Position numbers and translations under genes: made by a program. The notes beneath the pieces are model-generated. The model was given only the letters and a program-made list of their open reading frames with translations. It searched no databases and was not told where the DNA came from. Below are positions 46,258 through 54,816 of a DNA stretch of 64,000 nt, in pieces; position 1 is the first letter of the stretch, and every line of letters starts with the position of its first letter. Origin of the DNA: Acidobacteriota bacterium (lineage in GTDB: Bacteria > Acidobacteriota > Blastocatellia > Pyrinomonadales > Pyrinomonadaceae). The DNA lies in contig JAIVJZ010000001.1 in the NCBI GenBank assembly GCA_020199775.1, forward strand, positions 248,001-312,000. Reading direction: 5' to 3'.

Positions 46258-47604
46258 TCATCGGTATTCGGCTTTACCACTATGCGGCAGTTCGATGGTG
46301 AATGTCGAGCCTTCGCCGGGAATCGAACGCACGGTGGCCTGACCGCCGTGCGCGCGCGCGAGGTGTTTGACGATGGCAAGCCCCAACCCCGTGCCGCCGA
46401 GAGCGCGCGAGCGGGCACGGTCAACGCGGTAGAAACGCTCGAAGATGCGCGGGATGTGTGCGGGCGCGATGCCTTCGCCCGTGTCGGAGACGGAGATGCG
46501 GTCGCGCCCCGGCGCGCTCTCGTGCGCGACGACGACCGCGCCGCCCTGCGCGTTGAACTTGATGGCGTTGTCGCACAAGTTCGTGAGCATCTGTTCGAGG
46601 CGGCGCGCGTCGGCGTGAACTATCACGTCTTCACCGACCTCGTTGCGGAGCGCGACGCCGCGTTCGGCGGCGCGCGCCGCGAGCGCGGTCAGCACGTCGG
46701 CGATCATGGCGCGCAGGCCAACGGGGCGCGCCTCGAACTTCGCCGTCCCGGCCTCGATGGCCGAGAGTTCGAGAATGTCGTCGATGAGACTGTGCATGCG
46801 CGCGGCGTTGCGGTCGATGATGGAGAGGAAGCGTCGGTTGTTGTCGGCGTCTTCGAGCGCGCCGTCTTCGAGCGTCTCGACGAAGGTGCGAATAGCGGTC
46901 AAAGGCGTGCGCAGTTCGTGCGAGACGTTGGAGAGAAATTCCTGCCGGACACGTTCGAGACGTTCGAGCCGCGTGATGTCGAAGAAGACGCCCACCGCGC
47001 CGCGCGCCGCGCCTGCCTCTTGCGCCGCACCTTCGCGCCCTTGCAGCGGCGCGACGCGCAGATCGAAGACCTGCCGCTCCGCGTCCGTCATCTCGACTTT
47101 GACTTCCACGCGCTCGCCGCGCTCAATCGCGTCGAGATAAGCCGAGAGCACGGCGGGGTTGCGCGTCAACTCGTCGAGTCGTGGCCGCATGCGCCCCCCG
47201 GCCGTGCCGCCCCCGTCGAACCCGAAGATGTCGCGCGCCGCCGCGTTCGATGCCATCACGCGCAAGTCGCCGTCCACCACCAGCATCCCCTCGCGCATGC
47301 TGTTCATCATCGTCTCCACCAACTCGCCCGCGGGTATGATCTCCGCCTGCGCCGCAGCGCGCGCCGCGGCCTTCGCGCTCTGCGTCGCCCTCGTTGTCGT
47401 CTTGCTCTCAGGCGAAGCCGCGCCGCCGTCGCCGCGGGACGCGCCCCCCGTCGCGCCGCGTATCGAGAGGCGCGCTAAGGCCGCGCCCGCCAGCGCAAAC
47501 GCCAAGGCCGGTAACGCCATCGCGGGACGCCGGAAGAGGAGCGCGAAAAAAGAGATGACGAGCGCGGCGGCGAGCGTGACGGCTAAGGATACGCGGAAAG
47601 ACAT
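46258..47604 (-). CDS. phoR: phosphate-regulon sensor histidine kinase
   Basis: Membrane sensor kinase of 448 residues. Two hydrophobic segments lie at about 5-47 with almost no periplasmic loop, as in PhoR. An Ala-rich cytoplasmic linker leads to a PAS domain (about 95-205, MNSMREGMLVVDGDLRVMAS). HisKA follows with His229 (SHELRTPL), then HATPase (VSDTGEGIAP, GGTGLGLAI). PhoR phosphorylates PhoB when phosphate is low; signalling depends on PstSCAB and PhoU, all encoded just upstream on the same strand. No ribosome site is obvious before the ATG. The assignment rests on architecture plus the phoB-phoU-pst context. Confidence 0.9.
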   Translation of the reverse strand: MSFRVSLAVTLAAALVISFFALLFRRPAMALPALAFALAGAALARLSIRGATGGASRGDGGAASPESKTTTRATQSAKAAARAAAQAEIIPAGELVETMMNSMREGMLVVDGDLRVMASNAAARDIFGFDGGGTAGGRMRPRLDELTRNPAVLSAYLDAIERGERVEVKVEMTDAERQVFDLRVAPLQGREGAAQEAGAARGAVGVFFDITRLERLERVRQEFLSNVSHELRTPLTAIRTFVETLEDGALEDADNNRRFLSIIDRNAARMHSLIDDILELSAIEAGTAKFEARPVGLRAMIADVLTALAARAAERGVALRNEVGEDVIVHADARRLEQMLTNLCDNAIKFNAQGGAVVVAHESAPGRDRISVSDTGEGIAPAHIPRIFERFYRVDRARSRALGGTGLGLAIVKHLARAHGGQATVRSIPGEGSTFTIELPHSGKAEYR

Positions 47605-47623
47605 CTATGAAATTAATGTCCGC

Positions 47624-47815
47624 TTAACGGGGAAAGAAATTGTTGGCGCAGTTGCCGTCGAATTGCTCGCGAAGGGAAGTCGCGGCTTCCGAAACTTCTC
47701 GCCTGCCCGCCGGGGTAGAAACGACGCCGGCGAAAAAGGCGAGCAGTGCGATCCGGGCGTAAAGTTTGAAGCGACTCACGAGGTTGATTCTCGGACACGG
47801 AACCGGATCGGTCAA
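47624..47815 (-). CDS. possible small membrane protein between phoB and phoR
   Basis: Open frame of 63 codons from a TTG that begins three bases after the phoB stop and ends 19 bp before phoR. An in-frame GTG at 47779 would give 51 residues. One hydrophobic helix (LYARIALLAFFAGVV) is followed by a soluble tail with a Cys (DGNCANNFFPR). No clear ribosome site is visible, so translation would depend on coupling to phoB. It fills the phoB-phoR gap with no space left, which is its best support. It could be a small modulator of PhoR, or a chance frame. Confidence 0.35.
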   Translation of the reverse strand: MTDPVPCPRINLVSRFKLYARIALLAFFAGVVSTPAGRREVSEAATSLREQFDGNCANNFFPR

Positions 47816-47818
47816 ACG

Positions 47819-48532
47819 CTACTGCTTCGCTTCCCCGTCGGTCGGCTTCGGGCATCCGACGAAGCGGTAGCCGACGCCGACGACCGTCTCGATACAGTTG
47901 CCGCACAGCCCCAACTTTTGTCGCAGGCGACGGATGTGTACGTCGAGCGTGCGCGTGTCGCCGTAGTATTCGTAGCCCCACACGTTGTCGAGGATGTGTT
48001 GGCGCGTGGCGACACGGTTGCCCGTTTTAGACAGCATTTCGAGCAGGGCGAACTCCTTGCGCGTGAGCTTGACGGGCGCGCCGTCGCACGTCACGCGCAT
48101 GTCGGCGAAATCAATCGTGAGCCGTTCGTCGTCGTAGCCGGGCGCGCGCTGTTCGTCCGCGCGTCTGAGGATGGCGCGCACGCGCGCCATGACCTCTTTC
48201 ACGGAGAAGGGCTTCGTGATGTAGTCGTCCGCGCCGAGGTCTAGACCGGCGACGCGATCCGCTTCGTCGGCGCGCGCCGTGACCATCATGATGGGCGTGC
48301 GGCGCGTGGCCGGTTCGCGCCGCAGGCGGCGACACAACTCCGTGCCGCTCATCCCCGGCAGCATCAAATCGAGGATGATGAGCGCGGGCGCGCGGCGGGC
48401 ATCGAGCGCGGCCGTCAATCCCTGCTCGCCCGTCGGCGTGATGATCGCCTCCAGCCCCTCGCGCTCAAGGTTATAACGCAGACCCTCTGCGATGTCCGGG
48501 TCGTCTTCGATGATGAGAATCGGCTTTGCCAT
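47819..48532 (-). CDS. phoB: phosphate-regulon response regulator
   Basis: OmpR-family response regulator of 237 residues. The receiver domain has acidic residues (IIEDDPD, 8-14), phospho-acceptor Asp55 (ILDLMLPG) and Lys107 (ITKPFS). The winged-helix output domain covers about 140-232 (LTRKEFALLEML, DTRTLDVHIRRLRQKL, VVGVGYRFV). It should activate pho genes by binding direct repeats with an 11-bp period, which are found before pstS and before the DUF47-pit pair. It lies between phoU and phoR on the same strand. Confidence 0.95.
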   Translation of the reverse strand: MAKPILIIEDDPDIAEGLRYNLEREGLEAIITPTGEQGLTAALDARRAPALIILDLMLPGMSGTELCRRLRREPATRRTPIMMVTARADEADRVAGLDLGADDYITKPFSVKEVMARVRAILRRADEQRAPGYDDERLTIDFADMRVTCDGAPVKLTRKEFALLEMLSKTGNRVATRQHILDNVWGYEYYGDTRTLDVHIRRLRQKLGLCGNCIETVVGVGYRFVGCPKPTDGEAKQ

Positions 48533-48539
48533 AAGATGA

Positions 48540-48640
48540 GTTTCAAGTTTCAGGTTGCAAGTTTCAGGACTGAGGTTTTTTGTTTCTTAACCGGGTTCTT
48601 TGTTTCTTAACTTGAAACCTGAAACCTGAAACTTGCAACC
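48540..48640. repeat. intergenic palindrome, family D
   Basis: Left arm CAAGTTTCAGGTTGCAAGTT; right arm AACTTGAAACCTGAAACCTG and AACTTGCAACC. Between them is a direct repeat of TTTGTTTCTTAAC. It fills the phoU-phoB gap. Confidence 0.85.
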
Positions 48641-48644
48641 CTCC

Positions 48645-49304
48645 TTAGTTGCTGTGTTTGATGAACGCCGCCTCGGCCATGTAGACCGTGAGTTCGCAGA
48701 TGTCCGTGACGTAATCGCCGACGCGTTCGAGGTGTTTGGCGACGAGGAGCAGGCGCGCGCCGCGCCCCGTGGTCGCCGGGTCGGATGTCATCAGCTTGAT
48801 CAGGGTTTGGAACATGTGTTCGTAGAGAGCGTCGATCTCGTCGTCGTCGAGGATAACGGCGCGCGCCTCGGCCGCGTTGCTCGTGGTGAAGGCGTCGAGC
48901 GCGGCGCGGAGCATCGCGGAGGCTTGCGCGGCCATGCGCGGCAGTTCGGCGAACGGCTTGAGTTGCGGCTCGTCGTTCAGATCAATGGCGGCGCGGGCGA
49001 TGTTGCAGGCGTGGTCGGCGATGCGTTCGAGGATGGGCGTGACCTTCGCCACCGAGACGACGAAACGCAGGTCGCGCGCGGCCGGTTGACGCAACGCCAG
49101 CACGTCGATGCAGAGACGATCTATTTCCAGTTCGAGTTGATCGATCTGGTCGTCGTCGCGCAAGACTTCCCGCGCCGCGGCCGTGTCGCGTTCGACGAGC
49201 GCGGACATGGCGCGAGCGAGCGCGGTTTCGGTTTTGCCGCCGAGCAGCAGCACGCGGCTGCGCAGGTTGTCGAGATCGTAGTCGAGATGCCTGTGCCGTT
49301 CCAT
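48645..49304 (-). CDS. phoU: phosphate signalling protein PhoU
   Basis: Cytoplasmic all-helical protein of 219 residues made of two PhoU repeats, each with the E/DxxxD metal-binding pattern (DDDQIDQLELEIDRLCID near 75-95, DDDEIDALYEHMFQ near 170). PhoU couples the Pst transporter to PhoR and lowers pho expression when phosphate is plentiful. The usual RDLRFVVSVAKV motif is present. It lies between pstB and phoB on one strand. A normal-length, complete protein. Confidence 0.95.
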   Translation of the reverse strand: MERHRHLDYDLDNLRSRVLLLGGKTETALARAMSALVERDTAAAREVLRDDDQIDQLELEIDRLCIDVLALRQPAARDLRFVVSVAKVTPILERIADHACNIARAAIDLNDEPQLKPFAELPRMAAQASAMLRAALDAFTTSNAAEARAVILDDDEIDALYEHMFQTLIKLMTSDPATTGRGARLLLVAKHLERVGDYVTDICELTVYMAEAAFIKHSN

Positions 49305-49346
49305 AATAAAAACTTTCGGGGACGCGATTGCCGGTTGCGGGCGACG

Positions 49347-49395
49347 GACTAAACTTCAAATTCCAAATCTCAGATAACAGATTTAAAATCCGCCA
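49347..49395. repeat. AAATTCCAAATCTCAGAT-type low-complexity patch
   Basis: Short AT-rich patch between pstB and phoU (CAAATTCCAAATCTCAGATA, AACAGATTTAAAAT), similar in style to the 12329-12423 repeat. The palindrome is weak. Confidence 0.45.
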
Positions 49396-49420
49396 TCCGC
49401 CGTCCGCAATCGCCCTCCCC

Positions 49421-50263
49421 TTAACCGAACCTCCCCGTGATGTAGTCCTCGGTCAACTTCTCGTTCGGATTCGTGAACATCTTCTCGGTCGCGTTGACTT
49501 CGACGAGTTTGCCGAGCCAGAAGAAAGCGGTCACGTCCGAGACGCGCGCCGCCTGCTGCATGTTGTGCGTGACGATGACGATGGTGTACTGCCGCTTGAG
49601 TTCCACGATCAACTCTTCGATCTTCTGCGTCGCGATGGGGTCGAGGGCCGAGGCCGGTTCGTCCATCAACAACACTTCGGGGCGCACGGCCAGAGCGCGC
49701 GCGATGCAGAGCCGCTGCTGCTGCCCGCCGGAGAGTCCGAGCGCGGAAGTCTTCAGGCGATCCTTAACCTCCGGCCAGATGGCCGCGTCCTCTAAAGCCT
49801 GCTGGACGCGATCCTGCAACTCGGTCTTGTTGGTCGTGAGTCGATTGATGCGCAGCCCGTAGGCGACGTTATCGAAGATGGACTTGGGGAACGGGTTCGA
49901 CTTCTGAAAGACCATCCCGACCCTGCGCCGCAAGTTCACGACGTTCAAGCCCGGCGCGTAGGTGTCTTCGCCGTCGAGTAAGACTTCGCCCGTCGCGCGC
50001 GTGCCCGGGATCGTGTCGTTCATCCGGTTGAGCGTGCGCAGGAACGTTGACTTGCCGCAGCCCGAAGGGCCGATGAAGGCCATCACGCGCCGCTCCGCGA
50101 TTTGGAGCGAGATGTTGAAGAGAGCCTGCGTCGCGCCGTAGAAAAAGTTCAGATCGCGCACGCTGACTTTCGCCTGCGCCGTCGTTGTTCGCGCCTGCCC
50201 CGCGGGTTGCTCGCCCGCGCGCGGCTCGATCATAAAAGATGATGCGGTCGTTGACATAAGCAT
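49421..50263 (-). CDS. pstB: phosphate ABC transporter ATP-binding protein
   Basis: ATPase of the high-affinity phosphate importer, 280 residues. Walker [10 protein letters not shown] (65-73), Q-loop in [15 protein letters not shown], signature [15 protein letters not shown], Walker B VLLMDEP and the switch His in VTHNMQQA. The VFQKxNPFP pattern is characteristic of PstB. The N-terminus is about 30 residues longer than usual, Ala/Thr/Gln-rich and probably disordered; an alternative ATG lies two codons in. Downstream of pstA, upstream of phoU. Confidence 0.96.
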   Translation of the reverse strand: MLMSTTASSFMIEPRAGEQPAGQARTTTAQAKVSVRDLNFFYGATQALFNISLQIAERRVMAFIGPSGCGKSTFLRTLNRMNDTIPGTRATGEVLLDGEDTYAPGLNVVNLRRRVGMVFQKSNPFPKSIFDNVAYGLRINRLTTNKTELQDRVQQALEDAAIWPEVKDRLKTSALGLSGGQQQRLCIARALAVRPEVLLMDEPASALDPIATQKIEELIVELKRQYTIVIVTHNMQQAARVSDVTAFFWLGKLVEVNATEKMFTNPNEKLTEDYITGRFG

Positions 50264-50266
50264 TAG

Positions 50267-50342
50267 TAAATCGTGAATCGTAAATCGTGAATAGAGAAAG
50301 CCTGATTGAATCTATTTACGATTCACGATTCACGATTCACGA
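50267..50342. repeat. intergenic palindrome, family C copy 1
   Basis: Left arm AAATCGTGAATCGTAAATCG and TGAATAG; right arm CTATTTACGATTCACGATTC plus a further CACGATTCACG; loop GAAAGCCTGATTGAAT. It fills the pstA-pstB gap. A relative lies at 55990-56085. Confidence 0.85.
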
Positions 50343-50344
50343 GT

Positions 50345-51178
50345 TTAAATCTTCCGCCGCGTAAAGAAGCGGACGGTGATGTTGATGACGAGGATGAGCG
50401 TCATCAGAATGAGCGTCGCCGCCCACGCCTGCGCGTGCCACTCGTCGTAGGGCGAGATGGCGTAATTGTAAATCTGCACGGTCAGAGAAGCCATCGGCTG
50501 ATCGAGGTAGACGTTGAAGAAACGACTGCCGAAGGCCGTGAACAGGAGCGGCGCGGTTTCGCCGGAAACGCGTGCGACGGCGAGCATCGCGCCCGTCACG
50601 ATGCCGGAAGCGGCGGCGGGCAAGACGACCCCGGTCGTCACGCGCCACTGCGGCGCGCCGAGCGCGAGCGCGCCCTCGCGCAAACTGGCGGGCACGAGCC
50701 GGATCATCTCTTCGGTCGTGCGCGCGACGATGGGGATCATGATCATGGCGAGCGCGAAGCCGCCCGCCAACGCCGAAAATTGCTTCATCGGCACGACGAT
50801 GATCGTGTAGACGAAGACGCCGACGAGGATCGAAGGGATGCCCGTCAGCGTGTCCGTCAGAAAGCGCACGAGCGAGGCGAAGCGTCCCGCGCCGTACTCG
50901 GCGAGGTAAATTCCCGTCGCGATGCCGAAGGGCATGCCGACGACGCAGGCCATCCCGAGCAAGATCAAAGTGCCGAGGATGGCATTGCCGATGCCGCCGC
51001 CTTCGCCGACGGGCTTCGGAGTTTCGATCAGAAATTGAAGGCTGATCGCGCCGATGCCGCGATAGGCGATGTAGCCGAGGATCGACACGAGCACGGCGAC
51101 GGCCAGAAAAGCGCACGCCGCCGTCAACGTCGTCATCACGGCGTTGGTTGCGTAGCGTCTGGCGTGCATCGTCGGCAT
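50345..51178 (-). CDS. pstA: phosphate ABC transporter permease PstA
   Basis: Inner-membrane permease of 277 residues with six predicted helices. The ATPase-contact loop reads LALGAPQWRVTTGVVLPAAASGI. Features shared with PstA include GGGIGNAILGT, TLTGIPSILVGVF and the RMIPxxLREGALALG pattern (LVPASLREG). It pairs with PstC to form the pore for phosphate delivered by PstS. Co-directional with pstC upstream and pstB downstream. Confidence 0.95.
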   Translation of the reverse strand: MPTMHARRYATNAVMTTLTAACAFLAVAVLVSILGYIAYRGIGAISLQFLIETPKPVGEGGGIGNAILGTLILLGMACVVGMPFGIATGIYLAEYGAGRFASLVRFLTDTLTGIPSILVGVFVYTIIVVPMKQFSALAGGFALAMIMIPIVARTTEEMIRLVPASLREGALALGAPQWRVTTGVVLPAAASGIVTGAMLAVARVSGETAPLLFTAFGSRFFNVYLDQPMASLTVQIYNYAISPYDEWHAQAWAATLILMTLILVINITVRFFTRRKI

Positions 51179-51188
51179 AAAAGCGTTG

Positions 51189-51281
51189 GGGAAAGGGGAA
51201 AGGGGAAGGGGTAAAGGTTAAAACCGAAACCGCCGCAATTTGCGCTCGCCCTTTACCCTTTTACCTTTCCCCCTTTCCCTA
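51189..51281. repeat. intergenic palindrome, family A copy 4
   Basis: Left arm GGGGAAAGGGGAAAGGGGAA and GGGGTAAAGG; right arm CCTTTACCCTTTTACCTTTC then CCCCTTTCCC. It fills the pstC-pstA gap. Confidence 0.85.
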
Positions 51282-51287
51282 ATGGTC

Positions 51288-52298
51288 TTAGGCTCTCGCC
51301 GTGCCGCTCGTCGCGCGCGTGACGCTCCAGACGAGGAGGCGCGCGGCGGCGTTGATGATGAAAGTGACGAGAAACAGGATCAGGCCGAGTTCGACGAGCG
51401 CACTCAGGTAGATCGCTTCGGTCGCTTCCGTAAATTCGTTGGCGATGACGGAGGCGATGGTGTACGACGGCTCGAACAGCGACGCGCTGATCTGCGCACG
51501 GTTGCCGATGACCATCGTCACGGCCATCGTCTCGCCGATGGCGCGCCCCAGGCCGAGAATGATCGCGCCCGCGATGCCGGGGCCGCCGTTCGCCAACACG
51601 ACGCGCGTCGTCTCCCAACGCGTCGCGCCGAGCGCGAGCGCGGCCTCGCGCTGCGTCACGGGCACGGCCGCGAGCACGTCGCGCACGACCGCCGAGATGA
51701 TCGGCGTGATCATGATGGCGAGGATGATCCCGCCCGTGAACAGCCCGATGCCCGTGATCGGGCCCTGGAAGAACGGCATCCAGCCGAACCACTTTTGCAG
51801 GGGCGGCTCGACGTACTGGCGCAGCAGCGGCGCGAGCACGAAGATGCCCCACAGCCCGTACACCACCGAGGGGATCGCGGCCAGAAGTTCGACGAGAAAC
51901 GTGATGGGGCGCGAGAGGCGGCGCGGGGCTTGTTCGACGAGGAAGACGGCGACGCCGAGCGAGAGCGGCACGCTGATCAGGAGCGCGAGCAGCGACGAGA
52001 CGACCGTGCCGTAGATAAAGGGGAGCGCGCCGAAACGTCCCGTCACCGGATTCCACTCGCTGCTCGTCAAAAAGCCGAAGCCGAACTCACGGAGCGACAG
52101 GCGCGAGTTGGCGGCCATCGCCGCGATCATCGCCCCGACGAGCAGCAGCACCACGAGCGCGCAGCCGAACAACACGGCGCGAAACACCGCGTCGCCCGTG
52201 TTGCCCGTCGGCGACAGCGCGCGCCGCCAGTTCCACGCGCGCGCTTGCGCGCCGTAAGCGGCGGCGGGTGTCGGCAGGGTCGGAGGTGGGTTGTTCAT
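51288..52298 (-). CDS. pstC: phosphate ABC transporter permease PstC
   Basis: Inner-membrane permease of 336 residues. A hydrophilic N-terminus of about 35 residues is followed by six helices and a long periplasmic loop (FGFLTSSEWNPVTGRFGALPF, typical of PstC). ELLAAIPSVVYGLWG and the contact loop LALGATRWETTRVVLANGGPGI confirm the family. It lies downstream of pstS and upstream of pstA. Complete. Confidence 0.95.
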   Translation of the reverse strand: MNNPPPTLPTPAAAYGAQARAWNWRRALSPTGNTGDAVFRAVLFGCALVVLLLVGAMIAAMAANSRLSLREFGFGFLTSSEWNPVTGRFGALPFIYGTVVSSLLALLISVPLSLGVAVFLVEQAPRRLSRPITFLVELLAAIPSVVYGLWGIFVLAPLLRQYVEPPLQKWFGWMPFFQGPITGIGLFTGGIILAIMITPIISAVVRDVLAAVPVTQREAALALGATRWETTRVVLANGGPGIAGAIILGLGRAIGETMAVTMVIGNRAQISASLFEPSYTIASVIANEFTEATEAIYLSALVELGLILFLVTFIINAAARLLVWSVTRATSGTARA

Positions 52299-52300
52299 AA

Positions 52301-52387
52301 AGAGGAACGATGAACGCGGAACGATGAACGCGGAAGTAAAGACAACTTGCTTTCACTTCATCGTTCCGCGTTCCTCCTTCATCGTTT
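52301..52387. repeat. intergenic palindrome, family B copy 2
   Basis: Left arm AGGAACGATGAACGCGGAAC and further copies; core CAACTTGCTTTCACTTCATC; right arm CGTTCCGCGTTCCTCCTTCA. It fills the pstS-pstC gap. Confidence 0.85.
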
Positions 52388-53501
52388 AGCTTCTCAGCGT
52401 CTTCCCGCCCGAAGTGATCGAGTTGAGCTTGGCCGAAGCCTTCTCGACGATCTCGGCGGGGAGCGGCGAATACTGTAAATCTTTGGCGAAGCGTTCGCCG
52501 TCGTGGATGCCCCACCAGAGAAAATCCACGAGGGCTTTGCCTTTGGCCGCGTCCTTCTGCTCTTTGTAGACGAGCATGTAAGTGTAACTGGAAATCGGGT
52601 AGGCGCTCGCGCCCGCCGCGTCCGTGATCGAGACGCGCAGGTCTTCGGGCGTCGTCGCGAGACTTTCGGCGGCGGCGGCCGTCACGGCGTCGAGCGACGG
52701 TTCGACGAAGTTGCCGGACTTGTTCTTGATGAGCGCGACGGGCAGTTTCGTCTGCACGGCGTAGGCGAGTTCGACGTAGCCGATGGTGTTCGGCGTCTGC
52801 TTGATCTGGCCGGACACGCCTTCGTTGCCTTTGCCGCCGATGCCGACCGGCCAATCGACCGACTTGCCCGCGCCCGGCTTCGTCTTCCATTCCGGGCTGA
52901 CCTTCGCCAGATAATCCGTGAAGACGGCCGTCGTGCCGCTGCCGTCCGAACGGTGGACGACGGAGATGTCGGTCGCGGGCAACGCGACGCCGGGGTTGTC
53001 GGCCTTGATGCGCGCGTCGTCCCAGCGTTTGATACCGCCTAAGAAGATGTCTGCGATCACGTCCGGCGAGAAGCGCAAGGGGGCGGCGGCGACGCTCTCC
53101 AGGTTGTAGGTGATGACGACCGCGCCGAGCACCGTCGGGATGTGGAGAATTTCGCCCGGCGCTTTCTTCAAATCCTCGTCGCTCATCGGGGCGTCGGACG
53201 CGCCGAAGTCAATCGTCTGCGACTGAATCTGCTGGATGCCGCCGCCCGAACCGATGGACTGGTAATCGATCTTCGCCTTCGGATTGATCTTGCCATATTC
53301 GCTCAGCCACTTCTGGTAGAGCGGGTTCGGAAAAGTCGCGCCCGCGCCCTGCAAGCGAACCGTCTCGCCGCTCACGCCCGCCGTGGTGCTGTCAGCGCGT
53401 TCCCCGCTACACGCGGACAGCGCCGACAGCGCGGCGGCGAGTAGGACGGCGAACGCGACATTGCGGCCGGCGCGGCGCGTCGTCTTTTTTGTGGTGAACA
53501 T
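52386..53501 (-). CDS. pstS: phosphate-binding lipoprotein PstS
   Basis: Periplasmic phosphate receptor of the Pst importer, 371 residues. A lipobox (LSAC, Cys31) makes it a lipoprotein. Binding-site motifs: GAGATFPNPLYQKW, SIGSGGGIQQIQ, FGASDAPM and RSDGSGTTAVFTDYL. GAGGAG lies just before the ATG. Upstream is a four-copy direct repeat fitting a Pho box plus a TATTCT -10. First gene of the pst part of the phosphate block; the following gaps are all 80-116 bp and filled by palindromic elements. Confidence 0.96.
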   Translation of the reverse strand: MFTTKKTTRRAGRNVAFAVLLAAALSALSACSGERADSTTAGVSGETVRLQGAGATFPNPLYQKWLSEYGKINPKAKIDYQSIGSGGGIQQIQSQTIDFGASDAPMSDEDLKKAPGEILHIPTVLGAVVITYNLESVAAAPLRFSPDVIADIFLGGIKRWDDARIKADNPGVALPATDISVVHRSDGSGTTAVFTDYLAKVSPEWKTKPGAGKSVDWPVGIGGKGNEGVSGQIKQTPNTIGYVELAYAVQTKLPVALIKNKSGNFVEPSLDAVTAAAAESLATTPEDLRVSITDAAGASAYPISSYTYMLVYKEQKDAAKGKALVDFLWWGIHDGERFAKDLQYSPLPAEIVEKASAKLNSITSGGKTLRS

Positions 53502-53545
53502 CGTCGGTCTCCTCGGAAGTTTAGGACTCGAAAGTTAAGACTCCG

Positions 53546-53599
53546 AGAATACCGGGACGCTGTTACACGCACCTGAACGCGACTTTAAATTTATGTTAA
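53546..53599 (-). promoter_or_regulatory. putative Pho box and promoter of pstS
   Basis: Four hexamers on the minus strand with an exact 11-bp period: TTAACA (53599-53594), TTAAAG (53588-53583), TTCAGG (53577-53572), GTAACA (53566-53561). A 9-bp spacer leads to TATTCT (53551-53546). TTAACA-like repeats at this period are how PhoP/PhoB-type regulators bind. The start codon is 45 bp downstream. Confidence 0.7.
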
Positions 53600-53680
53600 C
53601 GGATGGTGAGGACGGCGGCCTGGGGCAGCGACCCGTCCGGGGCTGCCCCCACGAATGTGCGGTTGGGCGACGAGGTTCCT

Positions 53681-54721
53681 CTAAGTGAGACGATCCATCA
53701 GGCTGATGACGAAGAACGAGAGGGCGGCGATCAAGGCCGCGAGCGGGATCGTCAAGACCCACGCCCAGACGATGCGCCCCGCGACTCCCCACTTGACGGC
53801 CGACAGGCGGCGCGTCGCGCCGACGCCGACGATTGCGCCCGTGATGGTGTGCGTGGTGGAGACGGGGATGCCTGCGAGCGTCGCGCCGAAGAGCGTCAGA
53901 GCCCCGGCCGTCTCGGCGCAGAAGCCGCCGACGGGTTTGAGTTTGGTGATCTTCGACCCCATCGTGTGCACGATGCGCCAGCCGCCCGAAAGTGTCCCGG
54001 CGGCAATCGCCGCGTGCGCCGTCAGGACGACCCAGAGCGGGATTTCGGGGAGCTTGCCGCCCGCGCCCGCTTCGAGCATGCCGCTCGTGACGAGCACGAT
54101 GGTGATGATGCCCATCGTCTTCTGCGCGTCGTTGCCGCCGTGGCCGAGCGAGTAGGCGGCGGCCGAGATCAGTTGCCCGCGCCGGAAGAGTTTGTCCACG
54201 CGGTTCGGCGTCGAGCGGCGAAACAGCCAGAAGACCGCGACCATCAGGACGAGGCCGAGCGTCATGCCGATGAGCGGCGAGGCGATGATGAAGACGAGCG
54301 TCTTGATCCAGCCTTCTGGCTTCAGCAACCCCTCGACGCCGCCGTAAGCGGCGATGGCCGCGCCCGCGTAGCCGCCGACGAGCGCGTGCGAACTCGACGT
54401 GGGCAGGGCGAGATACCAAGTGATCAAGTTCCAGATGACCGCGCCGAGCAGGGCGGCGAGCAGCACGTAGAGCCGCTGGTCTGCCTGAATCAGATTGATC
54501 TCCACGAGGTCGCCGCCGATGGTCTTGGCGACGCGCGTGCCGAGGACGGCGAAGGCGATGAAGTTGAAGAACGCCGCCCACACGACCGCCATGCCGGGCG
54601 AGAGCACGCGCGTTGACACAACCGTCGCAATCGAGTTCGCCGCATCGTGAAAGCCGTTGATGTAGTCGAAGACGAGCGCGATGAAGATGATGAAGATGAC
54701 GAAGGCTAAGGTGACTGACAT
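53681..54721 (-). CDS. pit: inorganic phosphate transporter, PiT family
   Basis: Low-affinity phosphate permease of 346 residues. The start at ATG 54721 gives a protein that opens directly with a helix (LAFVIFIIFIALVFDYINGFHD). The first conserved PiT signature (FDYINGFHDAANSIATVV) and the second (SLGHGGNDAQKTMGI) are both present, and about ten helices are predicted. It follows the DUF47 gene, its usual accessory partner, and precedes pstS. The ATG directly abuts a palindromic element and no ribosome site is visible. Sharing the block with pst, and a Pho box two genes upstream, suggest regulation by phosphate. Confidence 0.94.
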   Translation of the reverse strand: MSVTLAFVIFIIFIALVFDYINGFHDAANSIATVVSTRVLSPGMAVVWAAFFNFIAFAVLGTRVAKTIGGDLVEINLIQADQRLYVLLAALLGAVIWNLITWYLALPTSSSHALVGGYAGAAIAAYGGVEGLLKPEGWIKTLVFIIASPLIGMTLGLVLMVAVFWLFRRSTPNRVDKLFRRGQLISAAAYSLGHGGNDAQKTMGIITIVLVTSGMLEAGAGGKLPEIPLWVVLTAHAAIAAGTLSGGWRIVHTMGSKITKLKPVGGFCAETAGALTLFGATLAGIPVSTTHTITGAIVGVGATRRLSAVKWGVAGRIVWAWVLTIPLAALIAALSFFVISLMDRLT

Positions 54722-54722
54722 A

Positions 54723-54815
54723 GGAAACGATGAACGATGAACGCGGAACGCGGAACGGGAGGACAAAAGCAGTTGCTTTCATTCATCGTTCATTGTTCCG
54801 CGTTCATCGTTTCCT
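54723..54815. repeat. intergenic palindrome, family B copy 3
   Basis: Left arm GGAAACGATGAACGATGAAC and GCGGAACG; core AAAGCAGTTGCTTTC; right arm TTCCGCGTTCATCGTTTCC. It fills the DUF47-pit gap completely, reaching both coding ends. Confidence 0.9.
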
Positions 54816-54816
54816 T

